Assembly (NCBI GenBank): GCA_947572235.1
Contig: CANPBB010000001.1
Coordinates: 65,620-104,550 of the forward strand
DNA length: 38,931 nucleotides
Direction of reading: 5' to 3'
Source: an uncultured Clostridia bacterium
GTDB taxonomy: Bacteria; Bacillota; Clostridia; Oscillospirales; Oscillospiraceae
Under the pieces are notes generated by a model. It searched no databases. It saw nothing but the letters and a program-made list of their open reading frames with translations, and was not told the origin of the DNA. A program made the position numbers and the translations under genes. This document shows, piece by piece, positions 30,215-38,931 of this stretch. The first letter of the stretch is position 1, and each line of letters opens with the position of its first letter.

Positions 30215-31957
30215 TTAGGCTTCCACCTCAATAAACCGAAACTCTGTCACATCAAACAGTCCCATATCCGTGAGCTTGATCTCCGGGATCACCGCCAAGG
30301 ACATGAAGCACAGCGTCATCACCGGCTCCACCTCCCGGTGGATGCCGAGATTGGTGTAGGCCTTCTCGTGGATGGACTCCAGCTTCTCCGCCACCCACTG
30401 GCCGCTTTGGTCGCTCATGAGACCGGCGATGGGCATGGGCATGGCGTCAATGACCTGACCCTCCCGGGTGAGGACGATGCCGCCGCCCTGCTCCTTCAGC
30501 TTCTCCACGGCGAAGGCCATCTCCTCATCGCTGACTCCCACCACGATCACGTTGTGGGAGTCGTGGGCGATGGAGAGGGCAATGGCCCCATGCTGGATGC
30601 CGTAGCCCTTCAAAAAGCCGCAGGCCACGTTGCCCGTCAGCTGATGGCGCTCCACCACCGCCACCTTGGCGATGTCCAAGTCCTTGGACCAGATAAACTC
30701 GCCCTTGTCGTCCAAGGGTACGTCGGCCACGGACTTCTTGGTTACCACGCCGCCGGGCTGGATCTCGATGACGTGGACATGGCCGCTCTTAAGGCCCATC
30801 CTCAGCTTCTCCACCGAGAAGTCCTTAAAGCGGATGCTCCCCGCCACGGCGGAGCTGTCATACCGCTCCACCGGCAGGAGGTACTCCCCGCCCTCGGCGG
30901 TGAGCACGCCCTTGATCCACACCCGGTCCACATGGAACTCGGTGAGATCGTCCAAGAGCACGATGTCCGCCCGATAGCCTGGGGCGATGGCCCCCCGGTC
31001 GTAGAGCCGGAAGCACTCGGCGGCGTTCAGCGTGGCCATGCGCAGGGCGGTGACCGCGTCGATGCCCTCCTCCACGCACAGGCGCAGGTGGTTGTCTATG
31101 TGCCCCTCCTTCAGGATGGTCTTGGGCTGGCGGTCGTCGGAGCAGAGGAGGCAGCGGCGGCTGTTCTCCGCCGTGACCCCCTTGGCTAAATTCCGCAGGT
31201 CCCGGCAGGCGGAGCCCTGCCGCAGCAGGACATACATACCCAGCCGCAGACGCTCCTGCATGGCCTCCACACTGCCGCACTCGTGGTCGCCGGAGATCCG
31301 GGCGGCGGCGTAGGCATTCAGCGCCAGCCCGGAGAGCCCGGGGGAGTGGCCGTCGATGAGCTTGCCGGTTTCCTTGGCGGTCATCAGCTTGTCCAAAACG
31401 CCCTCATCGGCATTCACCACCCCCGGGAAGTTCATAAACTCGCCCAGCCCCAAAATCTTCTCCCGCCGGATCGGCTCCTCCATCTCCGCCGCGCCAATAA
31501 CCGCCCCGGCGTGCTCAAAGGGGGTGGCGGGCACACAGGAGGGCAGCATAAACTGAATATCCAAGGCGGTATTCTCCGCCGCCTCCATCATATAGTCCAG
31601 ACCCTTGATGCCGCAGACATTGACGATCTCATGGGGATCGGCAATGATGGTAGTCCCCCCATGGGGCACCAGCAGCCGCCCCAGCTCCTCGGGAGAGAGG
31701 TAGGAGGACTCGATGTGGATGTGGCTGTCAATAAAACCAGGCACGGCATACCGCCCCCCGCCGTCCACCTCTGTCTCCCCGGAGTAGCTGCCCACCCCGG
31801 CGATCTCCCCGCCGCAGAGGGCAATATCCCCCTCAATCCACTCCCCGGTAAACACATTGAGAACCTTGCAGTTCTTAATTACCGTCTCCGCCGGAACCGT
31901 CCCTGAGGCGGTTTGGATCAGCTTTTTCAGAGTCTCTTTCGTCATTTTGGCGCTCAT
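30215..31957 (-). CDS. ade: Adenine deaminase
   Basis: Amidohydrolase-superfamily enzyme that converts adenine to hypoxanthine plus ammonia, using a two-metal centre. The 580-residue length fits the family. All signatures are present: DSHIHIESS (His79, His81), IIADPHEIVNV (His109), LGEFMNFPGV (Glu173), DGHSPGL (His204), GDHE (His225) and LCSDD (Asp274/275). A C-terminal domain with HDSHNVIVVGV follows, as expected. The start MSAKMTKETL has GGGAG upstream. Together with the NCS2 permease and a second deaminase-like gene it forms a purine-salvage operon, probably driven by the promoter at 33924-33952. Confidence 0.95.
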   Translation of the reverse strand: MSAKMTKETLKKLIQTASGTVPAETVIKNCKVLNVFTGEWIEGDIALCGGEIAGVGSYSGETEVDGGGRYAVPGFIDSHIHIESSYLSPEELGRLLVPHGGTTIIADPHEIVNVCGIKGLDYMMEAAENTALDIQFMLPSCVPATPFEHAGAVIGAAEMEEPIRREKILGLGEFMNFPGVVNADEGVLDKLMTAKETGKLIDGHSPGLSGLALNAYAAARISGDHECGSVEAMQERLRLGMYVLLRQGSACRDLRNLAKGVTAENSRRCLLCSDDRQPKTILKEGHIDNHLRLCVEEGIDAVTALRMATLNAAECFRLYDRGAIAPGYRADIVLLDDLTEFHVDRVWIKGVLTAEGGEYLLPVERYDSSAVAGSIRFKDFSVEKLRMGLKSGHVHVIEIQPGGVVTKKSVADVPLDDKGEFIWSKDLDIAKVAVVERHQLTGNVACGFLKGYGIQHGAIALSIAHDSHNVIVVGVSDEEMAFAVEKLKEQGGGIVLTREGQVIDAMPMPIAGLMSDQSGQWVAEKLESIHEKAYTNLGIHREVEPVMTLCFMSLAVIPEIKLTDMGLFDVTEFRFIEVEA

Positions 31958-31977
31958 AGTTTTGCTCCCTTCATCGT

Positions 31978-32056
31978 AGTTAGGAGTGAGGAGCGGATGT
32001 GTCCGTCTTTGCCGGACAATTTACATTGTGCCGGTAGAGGGCAGACCCTCACTCCT
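31978..32056. repeat. TTAGGAG-type miniature repeat between the two deaminase genes
   Basis: Inverted repeats AGGAGTGAGG (31982-31991) and CCTCACTCCT (32047-32056), with TCCG/CGGA inside. Same class as the elements at 6071 and 13308, although the centre has diverged. Confidence 0.6.
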
Positions 32057-32079
32057 GCCTCAAAAAGCCCCTAACTTGC

Positions 32080-33861
32080 TTACTTCCCCCGCAGTCTCAG
32101 CACCGGGTCAAACGTAGTAAGGTTCACATAATCCACCGGGCCCACGTCGGTGATGGCGTAGTCGGGGATGGCCGTGATGGGCAGGAAGAACATATACATC
32201 ATGGGGTTGGGCAGATCAGAGCCCAAGGAGCGGGCGGCGGTGTCGATGCGCCTCTCCTGCTCCGCCATCTCCTCCGGCTCGCAGTCGCTGACGATGCCGC
32301 CTACCGGCAGGGGCAAGAACTGTAGGATCTCCCCGTCGGCCACCACCACTTGGCCGCCGCCGTGCTCGATGAGATAGTTGGCGGCGATGGACATGTCCTC
32401 CGGGCTGACGCCCATGACCACCAAGTCGTTGTCGTCCGGCGCGGCGGAGGAGGCCATGGCCCCGCGCTTCAGCTTCCAGCCGGAGCAGAAAGCTAAAGAT
32501 TTATTTCCGTTGCGGCCAAACCGCTCCAGCACGGACACCAGTGCCACATCCTGCTCCGGGTCGGGGAGGACCACACCGTTCTCCACCTGCAGCGTCACGT
32601 CCCGGCGCTTGCGGACAAAGGGACCCTTCACGTCCATGGCCAGCACGTCGGCGGACCCCTCCTCCATGTCCACGTGGTAGGTGAAGGTGTCGGGGGTGGT
32701 GAGGGCGCACTTGAGCGCCCCTTTGAGGACGCCGCTGCGCTCCGGGGCCTTCAGCTCATAGGACAGGCGCTGGTTCTCTGCCACCATGCTGCCGTTGGTC
32801 ATCACCCGCTCCACATTGAATGTCCGAAGGTCGTCAACAAAGAGGATGTCCGCTATTCGGCCCGGGCAGATGGAGCCCACTAAATGGTCAATGCGGTAGG
32901 CTTCGGCGCTGTTGATGGTGGCCATCTGGATGGCGGTCATGGGGTCCACCCCGGCGGCCATGGCCAGGCGCACCACATTGTCCAAATGCCCCTTGGAGAG
33001 GATGTCGGTGGCGGTGACGTCGTCGGTGCAGAAGCTCACCCGGCGGGCGAAGGCCGGGTTTACCTCGGTGACGGCCCGGATATTCTCTGACAGGAAATGG
33101 GTGACGCAGGACTCCCGGATCAGCATGTGCATACCCTTGCGCATCTTCTCCACCACTTCCTCGTGGTCATAGCTCTCGTGGTCCAGCCGCACCCCGGCGC
33201 AGAGGTAGCCGTTCAAGTCGTTGCCCCGGGCCATGGGGGCGCAGCCAAACACCGGCAGACGATTTTGGAAGGCGCAGGAGATGGCCCCGAGGGTATCCTC
33301 ATCCTCCTCCTGAATAAACTCCCGGACAGTCTCCCACACGCCGAAGCATTCCGGCCACTGCTGCACCTGCTGATGGGTCTCCTTGGTGAAGTTGTAGGCC
33401 ACAGTGGACTGGGGTACAGTGTAGGGGGTCTTGTAGGGGGCGCCCCAAAAGACCTTCAGGGGGCTCCGCTTCACCTCCGCCAGCACCTCCTTCAGCCCCT
33501 CCAAGCCGGAGACGGAGATATACTCGTCCAAGCCGGAGATCATGCTGGTGGTGCCGTGGGGCACCACGGCCTTGGCGTAGCTGGTGATGCTCAGCTTGCT
33601 GCACTCGCTGTGGATGTGGCCGTCGATCAGGCCGGGGACCAAGTAGCGGCCCTCCGCCTCGATGATCTCGGTGTCCGGCCCGATATAGGCGGACACATCC
33701 CCCACGGCGGCGATCATGTCGCCGTAGACGGCCACATCGGCGGGGTAGATCTCACTGGACATGACGTTGACCAGCTGTCCGCCGCGAATGACCTTATGGG
33801 CGGGGAGCTTTCCGCGTCCGGCGCGGATACGGGTTTTCAGGTCGGCGATGGTTCTCTCCAC
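32080..33861 (-). CDS. Divergent adenine-deaminase-like amidohydrolase
   Basis: A 593-residue paralogue of the neighbouring adenine deaminase, with the same domain plan. Kept: LIDGHIHSE (His82, His84), the glutamate in GVWETV (Glu177), LDHESYDH (His228) and FCTDD (Asp280/281). Changed: the family's DPHE is GLDE here (around residues 110-113), losing a His, and the GHxP motif is GCAP (Cys207 in place of His). An insertion-like region around residues 140-170 is also different. Loss of two conserved histidines suggests altered metal binding or a different purine or related substrate. The start is GTG with GGAGGA upstream. It is the first gene of the operon. Related paralogues beside ade genes are common in Clostridia and are usually annotated only as adenine deaminase. 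Confidence 0.85.
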   Translation of the reverse strand: MERTIADLKTRIRAGRGKLPAHKVIRGGQLVNVMSSEIYPADVAVYGDMIAAVGDVSAYIGPDTEIIEAEGRYLVPGLIDGHIHSECSKLSITSYAKAVVPHGTTSMISGLDEYISVSGLEGLKEVLAEVKRSPLKVFWGAPYKTPYTVPQSTVAYNFTKETHQQVQQWPECFGVWETVREFIQEEDEDTLGAISCAFQNRLPVFGCAPMARGNDLNGYLCAGVRLDHESYDHEEVVEKMRKGMHMLIRESCVTHFLSENIRAVTEVNPAFARRVSFCTDDVTATDILSKGHLDNVVRLAMAAGVDPMTAIQMATINSAEAYRIDHLVGSICPGRIADILFVDDLRTFNVERVMTNGSMVAENQRLSYELKAPERSGVLKGALKCALTTPDTFTYHVDMEEGSADVLAMDVKGPFVRKRRDVTLQVENGVVLPDPEQDVALVSVLERFGRNGNKSLAFCSGWKLKRGAMASSAAPDDNDLVVMGVSPEDMSIAANYLIEHGGGQVVVADGEILQFLPLPVGGIVSDCEPEEMAEQERRIDTAARSLGSDLPNPMMYMFFLPITAIPDYAITDVGPVDYVNLTTFDPVLRLRGK

Positions 33862-33923
33862 GGTGTCATTCCTCCTCGATGGTTGTTTTTCTCATAGGAT
33901 TTGGATGGATTTTACTTGCAGAT

Positions 33924-33952
33924 ATCTTATCTTTTTAGAAAAGGAATGTCAA
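33924..33952 (-). promoter_or_regulatory. Sigma-A promoter of the purine-salvage operon
   Basis: Minus strand TTGACA, 17 bases, TAAGAT: near-consensus, in a sharply AT-rich patch about 60 bases before the GTG start. No purine riboswitch can be recognised in the short leader. Confidence 0.8.
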
Positions 33953-34019
33953 TAAAAGAATTGCCGCCCATAAAACTGCCCCCCGCTTTTTCAAAGCCCG
34001 CCCGATTGGGCACAAACTG

Positions 34020-34048
34020 TTGCAGTTCCAGAGAATCTATGGTATCCT
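34020..34048 (+). promoter_or_regulatory. Sigma-A promoter of the RNA methyltransferase gene
   Basis: TTGCAG, 17 bases, TATCCT, ending about 36 bases before the ATG at 34085; divergent from the purine operon promoter. Confidence 0.6.
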
Positions 34049-34084
34049 ATTCCCAGAAAACAAAAACCGACAGGAGAACCCAAC

Positions 34085-35200
34085 ATGGTAACTTATATCA
34101 TCCCCTGCCTCTTCGGCCTGGAGGGCTTGGTGGGCGACGAGCTCCGCCGCCTCCGGCTCCGCGACGTGCAGGTGGAAAACGGCAGGGTCCTCTGCCGGGG
34201 GGAGATCGGGGACCTCCCCCGCCTGAATCTCAACCTCCGCTGCGGCGAGCGGGTGCTCCTCCAGATGGCCCGTTTCACCGCCCGGGATTTTGACAGCCTC
34301 TTTGAGGGCGTCAAATCCGCCCCTTGGGAGCGATTTATCCCCAAGGAGGGCCAGTTCCCGGTAAAGGGACACAGCTTGGACTCCCAGCTCCACTCTGTCC
34401 CCGCCTGCCAAGGCATCGTGAAAAAGGCCGCCGCCGCCCGCCTGGGGGAGCGGTACGGCCTCCAGACCCTGCCGGAGACCGGCGCGAAGCACCAAATCCA
34501 GTTTGCCATCATGGGCGACGAGGTGACTATCTGCCTGGACACCTCTGGCCCCGGCCTCCATAAGCGGGGCTATCGGGCGGTGGGGGTGGAGGCCCCCCTG
34601 CGGGAGACGCTGGCCGCCGCCATGGTGATATTGGCCCGCTATCGGGGGAGGGACCCCCTCCGGGACCCCTTCTGCGGCAGCGGCACCATCCCCATCGAGG
34701 CCGCCCTCATCGCCAGAAACCGGGCCCCTGGCCTGGACCGGAGCTTCGACGCCCAGCGGTGGGCGGCGGTGCCCCAGAGCGCTTGGCTCACCGCCGCGGA
34801 GGAGGCCATGGATCAGGAGTTTGACGGACAATACGACATCTGGGGCGGGGATATCAGCCCCCGCGCTGTGGAGATCGCCCGGGAGAATGCCCGGAAGGCC
34901 GGCGTGGAGGACATCGTCCGCTTTGACCAGGCCGACGCCGCGTCTCTCCGCGTCTCCGGGGAGTACGGGCAGATCGTCGCCAACCCGCCCTACGGCCAGC
35001 GCCTTCTGGAGCGGGAGGAGGCGGAGGCTCTCTACCGGGCCTTCGGGGAGGTCTACCGGACGGTACCCCCCAAGTGGCGGGTGCTGATCCTATCCAGCCA
35101 CCCGGCGTTTGAGAAGCACTTCGGCCGGCGGGCGGACAAAAAGCGCAAGCTCTACAACGGTATGATCAAGTGCGACCTGCACATATTCCAGCGGGGATAG
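34085..35200 (+). CDS. THUMP-domain class I SAM-dependent RNA methyltransferase (RlmL/YpsC-like)
   Basis: A 371-residue methyltransferase expected to modify 23S rRNA (RlmL/YpsC group; m2G methylation inferred from the family). The N-terminal ferredoxin-like and THUMP region spans about residues 1-155. The Rossmann domain carries the PFCGSGTIPIEAA motif (SAM binding) and the catalytic IVANPPYGQR near residues 298-307. The final RADKKRKLYNGMIKCDLHIF matches the usual C-terminus. AGGAGA lies 8 bases before the ATG. It has its own promoter, and the lipid kinase follows after 46 bases, so both are probably on one transcript. Confidence 0.92.
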   Translation: MVTYIIPCLFGLEGLVGDELRRLRLRDVQVENGRVLCRGEIGDLPRLNLNLRCGERVLLQMARFTARDFDSLFEGVKSAPWERFIPKEGQFPVKGHSLDSQLHSVPACQGIVKKAAAARLGERYGLQTLPETGAKHQIQFAIMGDEVTICLDTSGPGLHKRGYRAVGVEAPLRETLAAAMVILARYRGRDPLRDPFCGSGTIPIEAALIARNRAPGLDRSFDAQRWAAVPQSAWLTAAEEAMDQEFDGQYDIWGGDISPRAVEIARENARKAGVEDIVRFDQADAASLRVSGEYGQIVANPPYGQRLLEREEAEALYRAFGEVYRTVPPKWRVLILSSHPAFEKHFGRRADKKRKLYNGMIKCDLHIFQRG

Positions 35201-35246
35201 TGCGGCAGCTTGATGGCGGGACGAGAGAGGGGGAGGACGTGTTTCT

Positions 35247-36206
35247 ATGCGGCACATTCTAATTATCAACCCCAATGCCGGCAGGAAAAAAAGCACCACC
35301 GACCTGCTGGCGGCGGCTAAGGGCCTCCGCCAGCGGTACGGCTTGGACTGCGCCTGCATCCTCACCCAGCGCCCCGGCCACGCCTTGGAGACCTGCCGCT
35401 CCATTGCCTCGGCCTGCGGGGCGGTGCGTTTCTACGCCTGCGGCGGCGACGGCACGGTGAACGAGGTGGCCAACGCCATTGCCGGCCTCCCCAACGCGGC
35501 CATGACCTGCGTGCCCACAGGCACCGGCAACGACTTCCTCAAAAACTTCGGGCCGGAGCTGGCGCCGCGGTTTTTGGACATTGAGCAGCTGTGGAACGGC
35601 CCCACCCTCCCCTTGGACGCCATCGACTGCAACGGCCGGCTGGCCCTGACCATCGCCTGCGCCGGCTTCGACGCCCGGGTGGCCCGGGACGTCCACACCT
35701 TCGGCAACAGCCGCCTGCTGCCGGGACGGAGCAGCTATATCGCCTCTTTGTCCGTCAATTTCCTCCTCCGCCCCCTGTGCCAGCGGTGGAGGCTGTACTT
35801 GGACGGCGAGGAGCAGACGGAGGAGGAGTACGTGCTGGTGGCCGCCTGCAACGGCCGCTACTACGGCGGAGGTTTCCTGCCGGTGCCGGAGGCCCGGATG
35901 GATGACGGCGTACTGCATACAATGATCGTCACCCAGGCCAGCCGGGGGGAGTTCCTCCGCTTCGTGGGCCCCTACTCCGCCGGGGACTACCGCAAGGCCC
36001 CCGGCATCGCCCGCGTTGTCACCGCCCGGGAGGTGCGCATAGAGGGCTTGGACGCCGATATCGTCACCTGCTTAGACGGCGAGGTGATGACCAGCCCCTC
36101 AGTGCGCCTGCGCCTCAGCAGCAAGCGGGTAAACTTCTTCGGCCCCGCCGGCTGCAGCCCCAACGCCACCGCCCGCCCTCCATCGGCGGAGCCTGTGGGA
36201 GGCTGA
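35247..36206 (+). CDS. Diacylglycerol/lipid kinase family protein (YegS/BmrU type)
   Basis: A 319-residue cytoplasmic kinase of the DAGK catalytic fold. It begins ILIINPNAGRKKS (the usual NPxxG opening), has YACGGDGTVNEVANAI (the GGDGT nucleotide-binding motif), then VPTGTGNDFLKNF. The C-terminal beta-sandwich ends with CLDGE, the usual EGD/DGE region. Members such as DgkB, YegS and BmrU phosphorylate diacylglycerol or related lipids; the substrate here is not determined. GGGGAGGA lies before the ATG. The Pro/Ala-rich last ~20 residues are unusual and may be a drifted tail. Confidence 0.92.
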   Translation: MRHILIINPNAGRKKSTTDLLAAAKGLRQRYGLDCACILTQRPGHALETCRSIASACGAVRFYACGGDGTVNEVANAIAGLPNAAMTCVPTGTGNDFLKNFGPELAPRFLDIEQLWNGPTLPLDAIDCNGRLALTIACAGFDARVARDVHTFGNSRLLPGRSSYIASLSVNFLLRPLCQRWRLYLDGEEQTEEEYVLVAACNGRYYGGGFLPVPEARMDDGVLHTMIVTQASRGEFLRFVGPYSAGDYRKAPGIARVVTAREVRIEGLDADIVTCLDGEVMTSPSVRLRLSSKRVNFFGPAGCSPNATARPPSAEPVGG

Positions 36207-36211
36207 AATTA

Positions 36212-36275
36212 GGCGGTAGGAGTTGTAGGAGTTAAGGTGTCACCTTCGGCGGCGGATTTGAATTTTCAGAGTGGA
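36212..36275. repeat. TTAGGAG-type repeat fragment
   Basis: Reads ATTAGGCGGTAGGAGTTG, then GTAGGAGTTAAGG, then a CACCTTCGGCGGCGGATTTGAATTTTCAGAGTGG block that matches the inside of the copy at 13308-13481 (GCCGCC...GGCGGAATTTGAAT...AGAGTGG). Confidence 0.6.
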
Positions 36276-36480
36276 GAGTTTCCCTTTACGGCGGGCAAAA
36301 CGGGAGTAATCTGCGCGCGCTTTAGCGAGGATAGGGATTGGATGTAGGGGACACATTGCGCGCCTGTTCTGTCAACAACCACTGCACCGGAGAAGGGCAG
36401 GCGGATTATATGGACATAACCGGCAGACCCGGCGGCCTGTGCCTGTGTCCGTCCAGCGAAACAATCATCGAGCTGCCCCG

Positions 36481-36903
36481 GAGGCAAGTCGGGCGGCGCG
36501 GACAGAGCGGCAGCGGATGCCCGCAGCAAGGCTAAAGACGGGGAACGCTCGCCAGCGCCGTCCTGCTGAGCGAAAGCCGCCGCCGCATCTAAGAGCCTGT
36601 TTAAAATCTCCCTGCGCATGTCTTGGCGGCGTATTTTCCGCCCTGACTGCGTTAAAAATCCTTGCCATCCGTCAGGATGCCTGCGGATTTTTGCCTTGCA
36701 GGGCAAAAAATCCACTCGCCAATCCATACACGTCGAGATATTAAACAGGCTCTGAAACTGCGCGGTAAACCTGCGCGCCCGTCTGCCGAGCGCGCCGCGT
36801 CTTGGGGTTCTTAGGGGGGTGAATAAGGGCTGTGCCTCCAAGGGGCTAAATCCCGCCTGAGCGGACAACCAAGCGAGCGTTTGCCCGCTTTTCTTGTGTG
36901 AGG
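36481..36903 (+). repeat. Dispersed ~265-base element, copy 2 (interrupted)
   Basis: Aligns with 2575-2841 on both sides of a 162-base insertion. The hairpin CGCTC/GAGCG (36546-36550 with 36568-36572) takes the place of GCTCTC/GAGAGC in copy 1: same position, different bases, still paired. Downstream blocks GTCTTGGGGTTCTTAGGGGG and GAATAAGGGCTGTG are shared. The insertion point matches an uninterrupted site in copy 1 (left CATCT, right GAAACTGCGC against GAAGCTGTGC). Confidence 0.6.
36592..36753. mobile_element. Miniature inverted-repeat transposable element (MITE-like, 162 bases)
   Basis: Perfect 13-base terminal inverted repeats AGAGCCTGTTTAA / TTAAACAGGCTCT. Similarity between the two ends extends imperfectly to about 38 bases. 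No coding capacity. An internal inverted pair (AAAAATCC / GGATTTTT) adds structure. It sits inside one copy of the dispersed element, whose other copy shows the empty site. No clear target-site duplication is seen, at most one or two bases. It must have moved with a transposase from elsewhere; the family is not identified. Confidence 0.75.
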
Positions 36904-37141
36904 AGGGGAGAGGATGTGGGAAGGAAAACCGTATGTTTTTCTGTCCCGTTCAATCAACCCGCCGCAGCGACGGATGCCGGCGCTTTGTCAAAATCTGCTG
37001 GGTTTATGGGCTTTTGTCCCCTGACCCAGTTGCCATAGGAGGCGGCGCCTCCCGTCCCCCGCGGGGAGATGTGGGAGTGCGAGGCCCCATAGGTGTGTTT
37101 GTGAACAATTTGTAAAAAGGCGGATTTTTCAAAATTTCCCC

Positions 37142-37170
37142 TTTACAAAACAGCGGTTTCGGGTTATGAT
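37142..37170 (+). promoter_or_regulatory. Sigma-A promoter of groES
   Basis: TTTACA, 17 bases, TATGAT, directly upstream of the CIRCE element. Confidence 0.8.
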
Positions 37171-37174
37171 AGCC

Positions 37175-37213
37175 ACAGCGTTAGCACTCCGAAGAAATGA
37201 GTGCTAACGCTGT
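37175..37213. promoter_or_regulatory. CIRCE operator (HrcA-binding site)
   Basis: Perfect TTAGCACTC-N9-GAGTGCTAA (37181-37207), the consensus CIRCE element, extended by six more paired bases on each side (ACAGCG / CGCTGT). It starts 5 bases after the -10 box, in the initially transcribed region. It indicates HrcA repression of groESL with release on heat shock. Confidence 0.97.
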
Positions 37214-37258
37214 GAATGGGTTTATACAAAAAATAAAACATATATGGAGGCATGAGAC

Positions 37259-37543
37259 ATGAAATTGATCCCTCTGGCAGACCGCGTTGTGCTGAAGAAG
37301 ATGGAGGCGGAGGAGACCACCAAGAGCGGCTTCATTCTGGTGGGCAGCGCCAAGGAGAAGCCCGATGTGGCCGAGGTGGTATCTGTGGGCCCCGGCGGCA
37401 TGGTAGACGGCAAGGAGGTCACCATGAGCGTCAAGCCCGGCGACAAGGTGCTCACGGAGAAGTACGGCGGCTCCACGGTAAAGGTGGACGGCGAGGAGTA
37501 CTTGGTTGTCCGGCAGAGTGAAATTATCGCCATCGTAGAGTAA
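37259..37543 (+). CDS. groES: Co-chaperonin GroES
   Basis: A 94-residue GroES, the heptameric lid of the GroEL folding chamber. The sequence is canonical: MKLIPLADRVVLKKMEAEE, the mobile loop TTKSGFILVGSAKEKP (with the hydrophobic FIL tip that contacts GroEL), AEVVSVGPGG, VKPGDKVLTEKYGG, and the closing EYLVVRQSEIIAIVE. GGAGG lies 8 bases before the ATG. Controlled by the sigma-A promoter and CIRCE upstream. groEL does not follow closely; 514 bases of repeats separate them. Confidence 0.98.
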   Translation: MKLIPLADRVVLKKMEAEETTKSGFILVGSAKEKPDVAEVVSVGPGGMVDGKEVTMSVKPGDKVLTEKYGGSTVKVDGEEYLVVRQSEIIAIVE

Positions 37544-37559
37544 TCCAAAGAGGGGACTT

Positions 37560-37870
37560 CACCCCCTTTAGATTCCGCCCCACTGGGGCTGCGACCCAGC
37601 GGGAAGCCCATCTGATTTAATTTGCGCAGGCGGAATGAATCCGCTTTTGCGCCAGGGTTTTGGCTTTGGGCCAAAACGCTTGTACGCGCCACTTGGCGCG
37701 GAGGGTAAAGAGGGAACTTCGTCCCCCCCCTTAGAGTCCCCCCGCCAGCGACGCCGGTCACTGGCGTGCGCGCCGGCGGCGCGCGGGTCGAGGCATTTTT
37801 CCGAAACCGCAGCGTTAAGAAAATATGCCGGCGGCGTATTTTTAGCGTAGGCCCCGCCAACTGTGTTGGC
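37560..37870 (+). repeat. Composite palindromic 3' repeat downstream of groES
   Basis: Plus-strand order: a palindrome around GCGCAGGCGGA / TCCGCTTTTGCGC (37624-37653), GTTTTGGC/GCCAAAAC hairpin, GCGCCACTTGGCGC hairpin, then TTTTTCCGAAACCGC, GCGTTAAGAAAATATGCCGGCGGC. The last block matches the antiporter copy (ACCGCGGTGTTAAGAAAA, TGCCGGCGGC). Confidence 0.6.
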
Positions 37871-37932
37871 GGGGTGGCACTGGGAATAACAAAAACACAT
37901 TTTTTATTATTTGTTCGCCCTTGGGCGAACAA
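37852..37932. terminator. Tandem hairpins in the groES-groEL spacer
   Basis: Stem 1: CCCCGCCAA/TTGGCGGGG (37852-37860 with 37866-37874). A T-rich tract (CATTTTTTATTATT) follows about 25 bases later. Stem 2: TTGTTCGCC/GGCGAACAA (37911-37919 with 37924-37932). Either may attenuate read-through into groEL; neither has the classic adjacent T-run. Confidence 0.4.
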
Positions 37933-38033
37933 GCCACGGGGGCTGCGCCCCCTTGGATACCCCCCCGCGCCCTGCGGGGCGGGGAGACGGCTGGGAGCGG
38001 GAGGGAAGATAGTTCCTAACTCCTACTTCCTAA

Positions 38034-38931
<898 letters not shown>

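Larger units (their letters stand above)
36207..37258. other. Gene-free 1-kb region upstream of groES
   Basis: No credible gene in about 1050 bases. It contains a TTAGGAG-type fragment (36212-36275), copy 2 of the dispersed ~265-base element (36481-36903) split by a miniature transposon (36592-36753), a short GGAGGCGGCGCCTCC palindrome near 37040, and the groES promoter with CIRCE (37142-37213). Confidence 0.75.

Noticed and set aside
33862..33923. Purine riboswitch in front of the deaminase operon
   Set aside because: The leader from the promoter to the GTG is only about 55 bases and lacks the conserved junction sequence of purine aptamers.
36894..37115. Small plus-strand frame upstream of groES
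   Set aside because: Cys/Arg/Gly-rich translation without family resemblance; it crosses a palindrome and ends just before the groES promoter.

Overview
The window is high-GC DNA from a spore-forming Firmicute. It is most likely a gut Oscillospiraceae/Eubacteriales-type bacterium (Flavonifractor, Lawsonibacter or Oscillibacter-like). The evidence is the sporulation genes yabP and yabQ beside a SpoVB-like flippase, three S-layer-homology (SLH) surface proteins, a HrcA/CIRCE-type groESL promoter and Gram-positive ribosome binding sites. Genus is an inference from gene content and style, not from a marker gene.

Layout. Bases 2-4026 (+): the 3' part of mfd, a PrsA-like lipoprotein foldase overlapping it by ATGA, a 740-base intergenic stretch carrying a dispersed repeat, and an SLH protein. 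A strong bidirectional terminator sits at about 4.04 kb. Bases 4005-33861 are entirely minus strand. Read in the direction of transcription they hold: two adenine-deaminase-type amidohydrolases with an NCS2 permease (purine use); a leucine-rich-repeat/cysteine-peptidase-like SLH protein; a phosphodiester-glycosidase SLH protein; an isoprenylcysteine-methyltransferase-like pseudogene; an ECF sigma factor with a membrane anti-sigma-like partner; a cation:proton antiporter; recJ-rel-dtd-(unknown)-metallo-beta-lactamase-hemZ; a nucleoside kinase; a zinc-ribbon protein; the SpoVB-like flippase; hup; rqcP (yabO); an SMI1/KNR4 protein; yabP; yabQ; and divIC. From 34085 on the plus strand resumes with an rRNA methyltransferase, a lipid kinase, a 1-kb gene-free repeat region, and the CIRCE-controlled groES and groEL (groEL runs off the end).

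How they work together. recJ-rel-dtd-MBL-hemZ is a widely conserved Firmicute housekeeping block (DNA repair, stringent response, D-aminoacyl-tRNA proofreading). SpoVB-like/hup/rqcP/yabP/yabQ/divIC corresponds to the Bacillus yabM-yabQ-divIC block (cortex formation, ribosome rescue, septation). The normally co-directional mfd now faces it tail to tail, so a rearrangement has occurred nearby. The permease and two deaminases look like one purine-salvage operon behind a near-consensus sigma-A promoter at 33.94 kb.

The less ordinary content lies in the intergenic DNA and a few proteins. A ~265-base element occurs twice with signs of conserved folding, and one copy is interrupted by a 162-base miniature transposable element. 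Composite palindromic modules lie 3' of four genes. A TTAGGAG-type miniature repeat family recurs in the spacers. A 514-base spacer splits groES from groEL. One adenine deaminase paralogue has lost two conserved active-site histidines. The yabQ and divIC reading frames lack their expected stop codons. No tRNA, rRNA, CRISPR array or complete insertion sequence was recognised.
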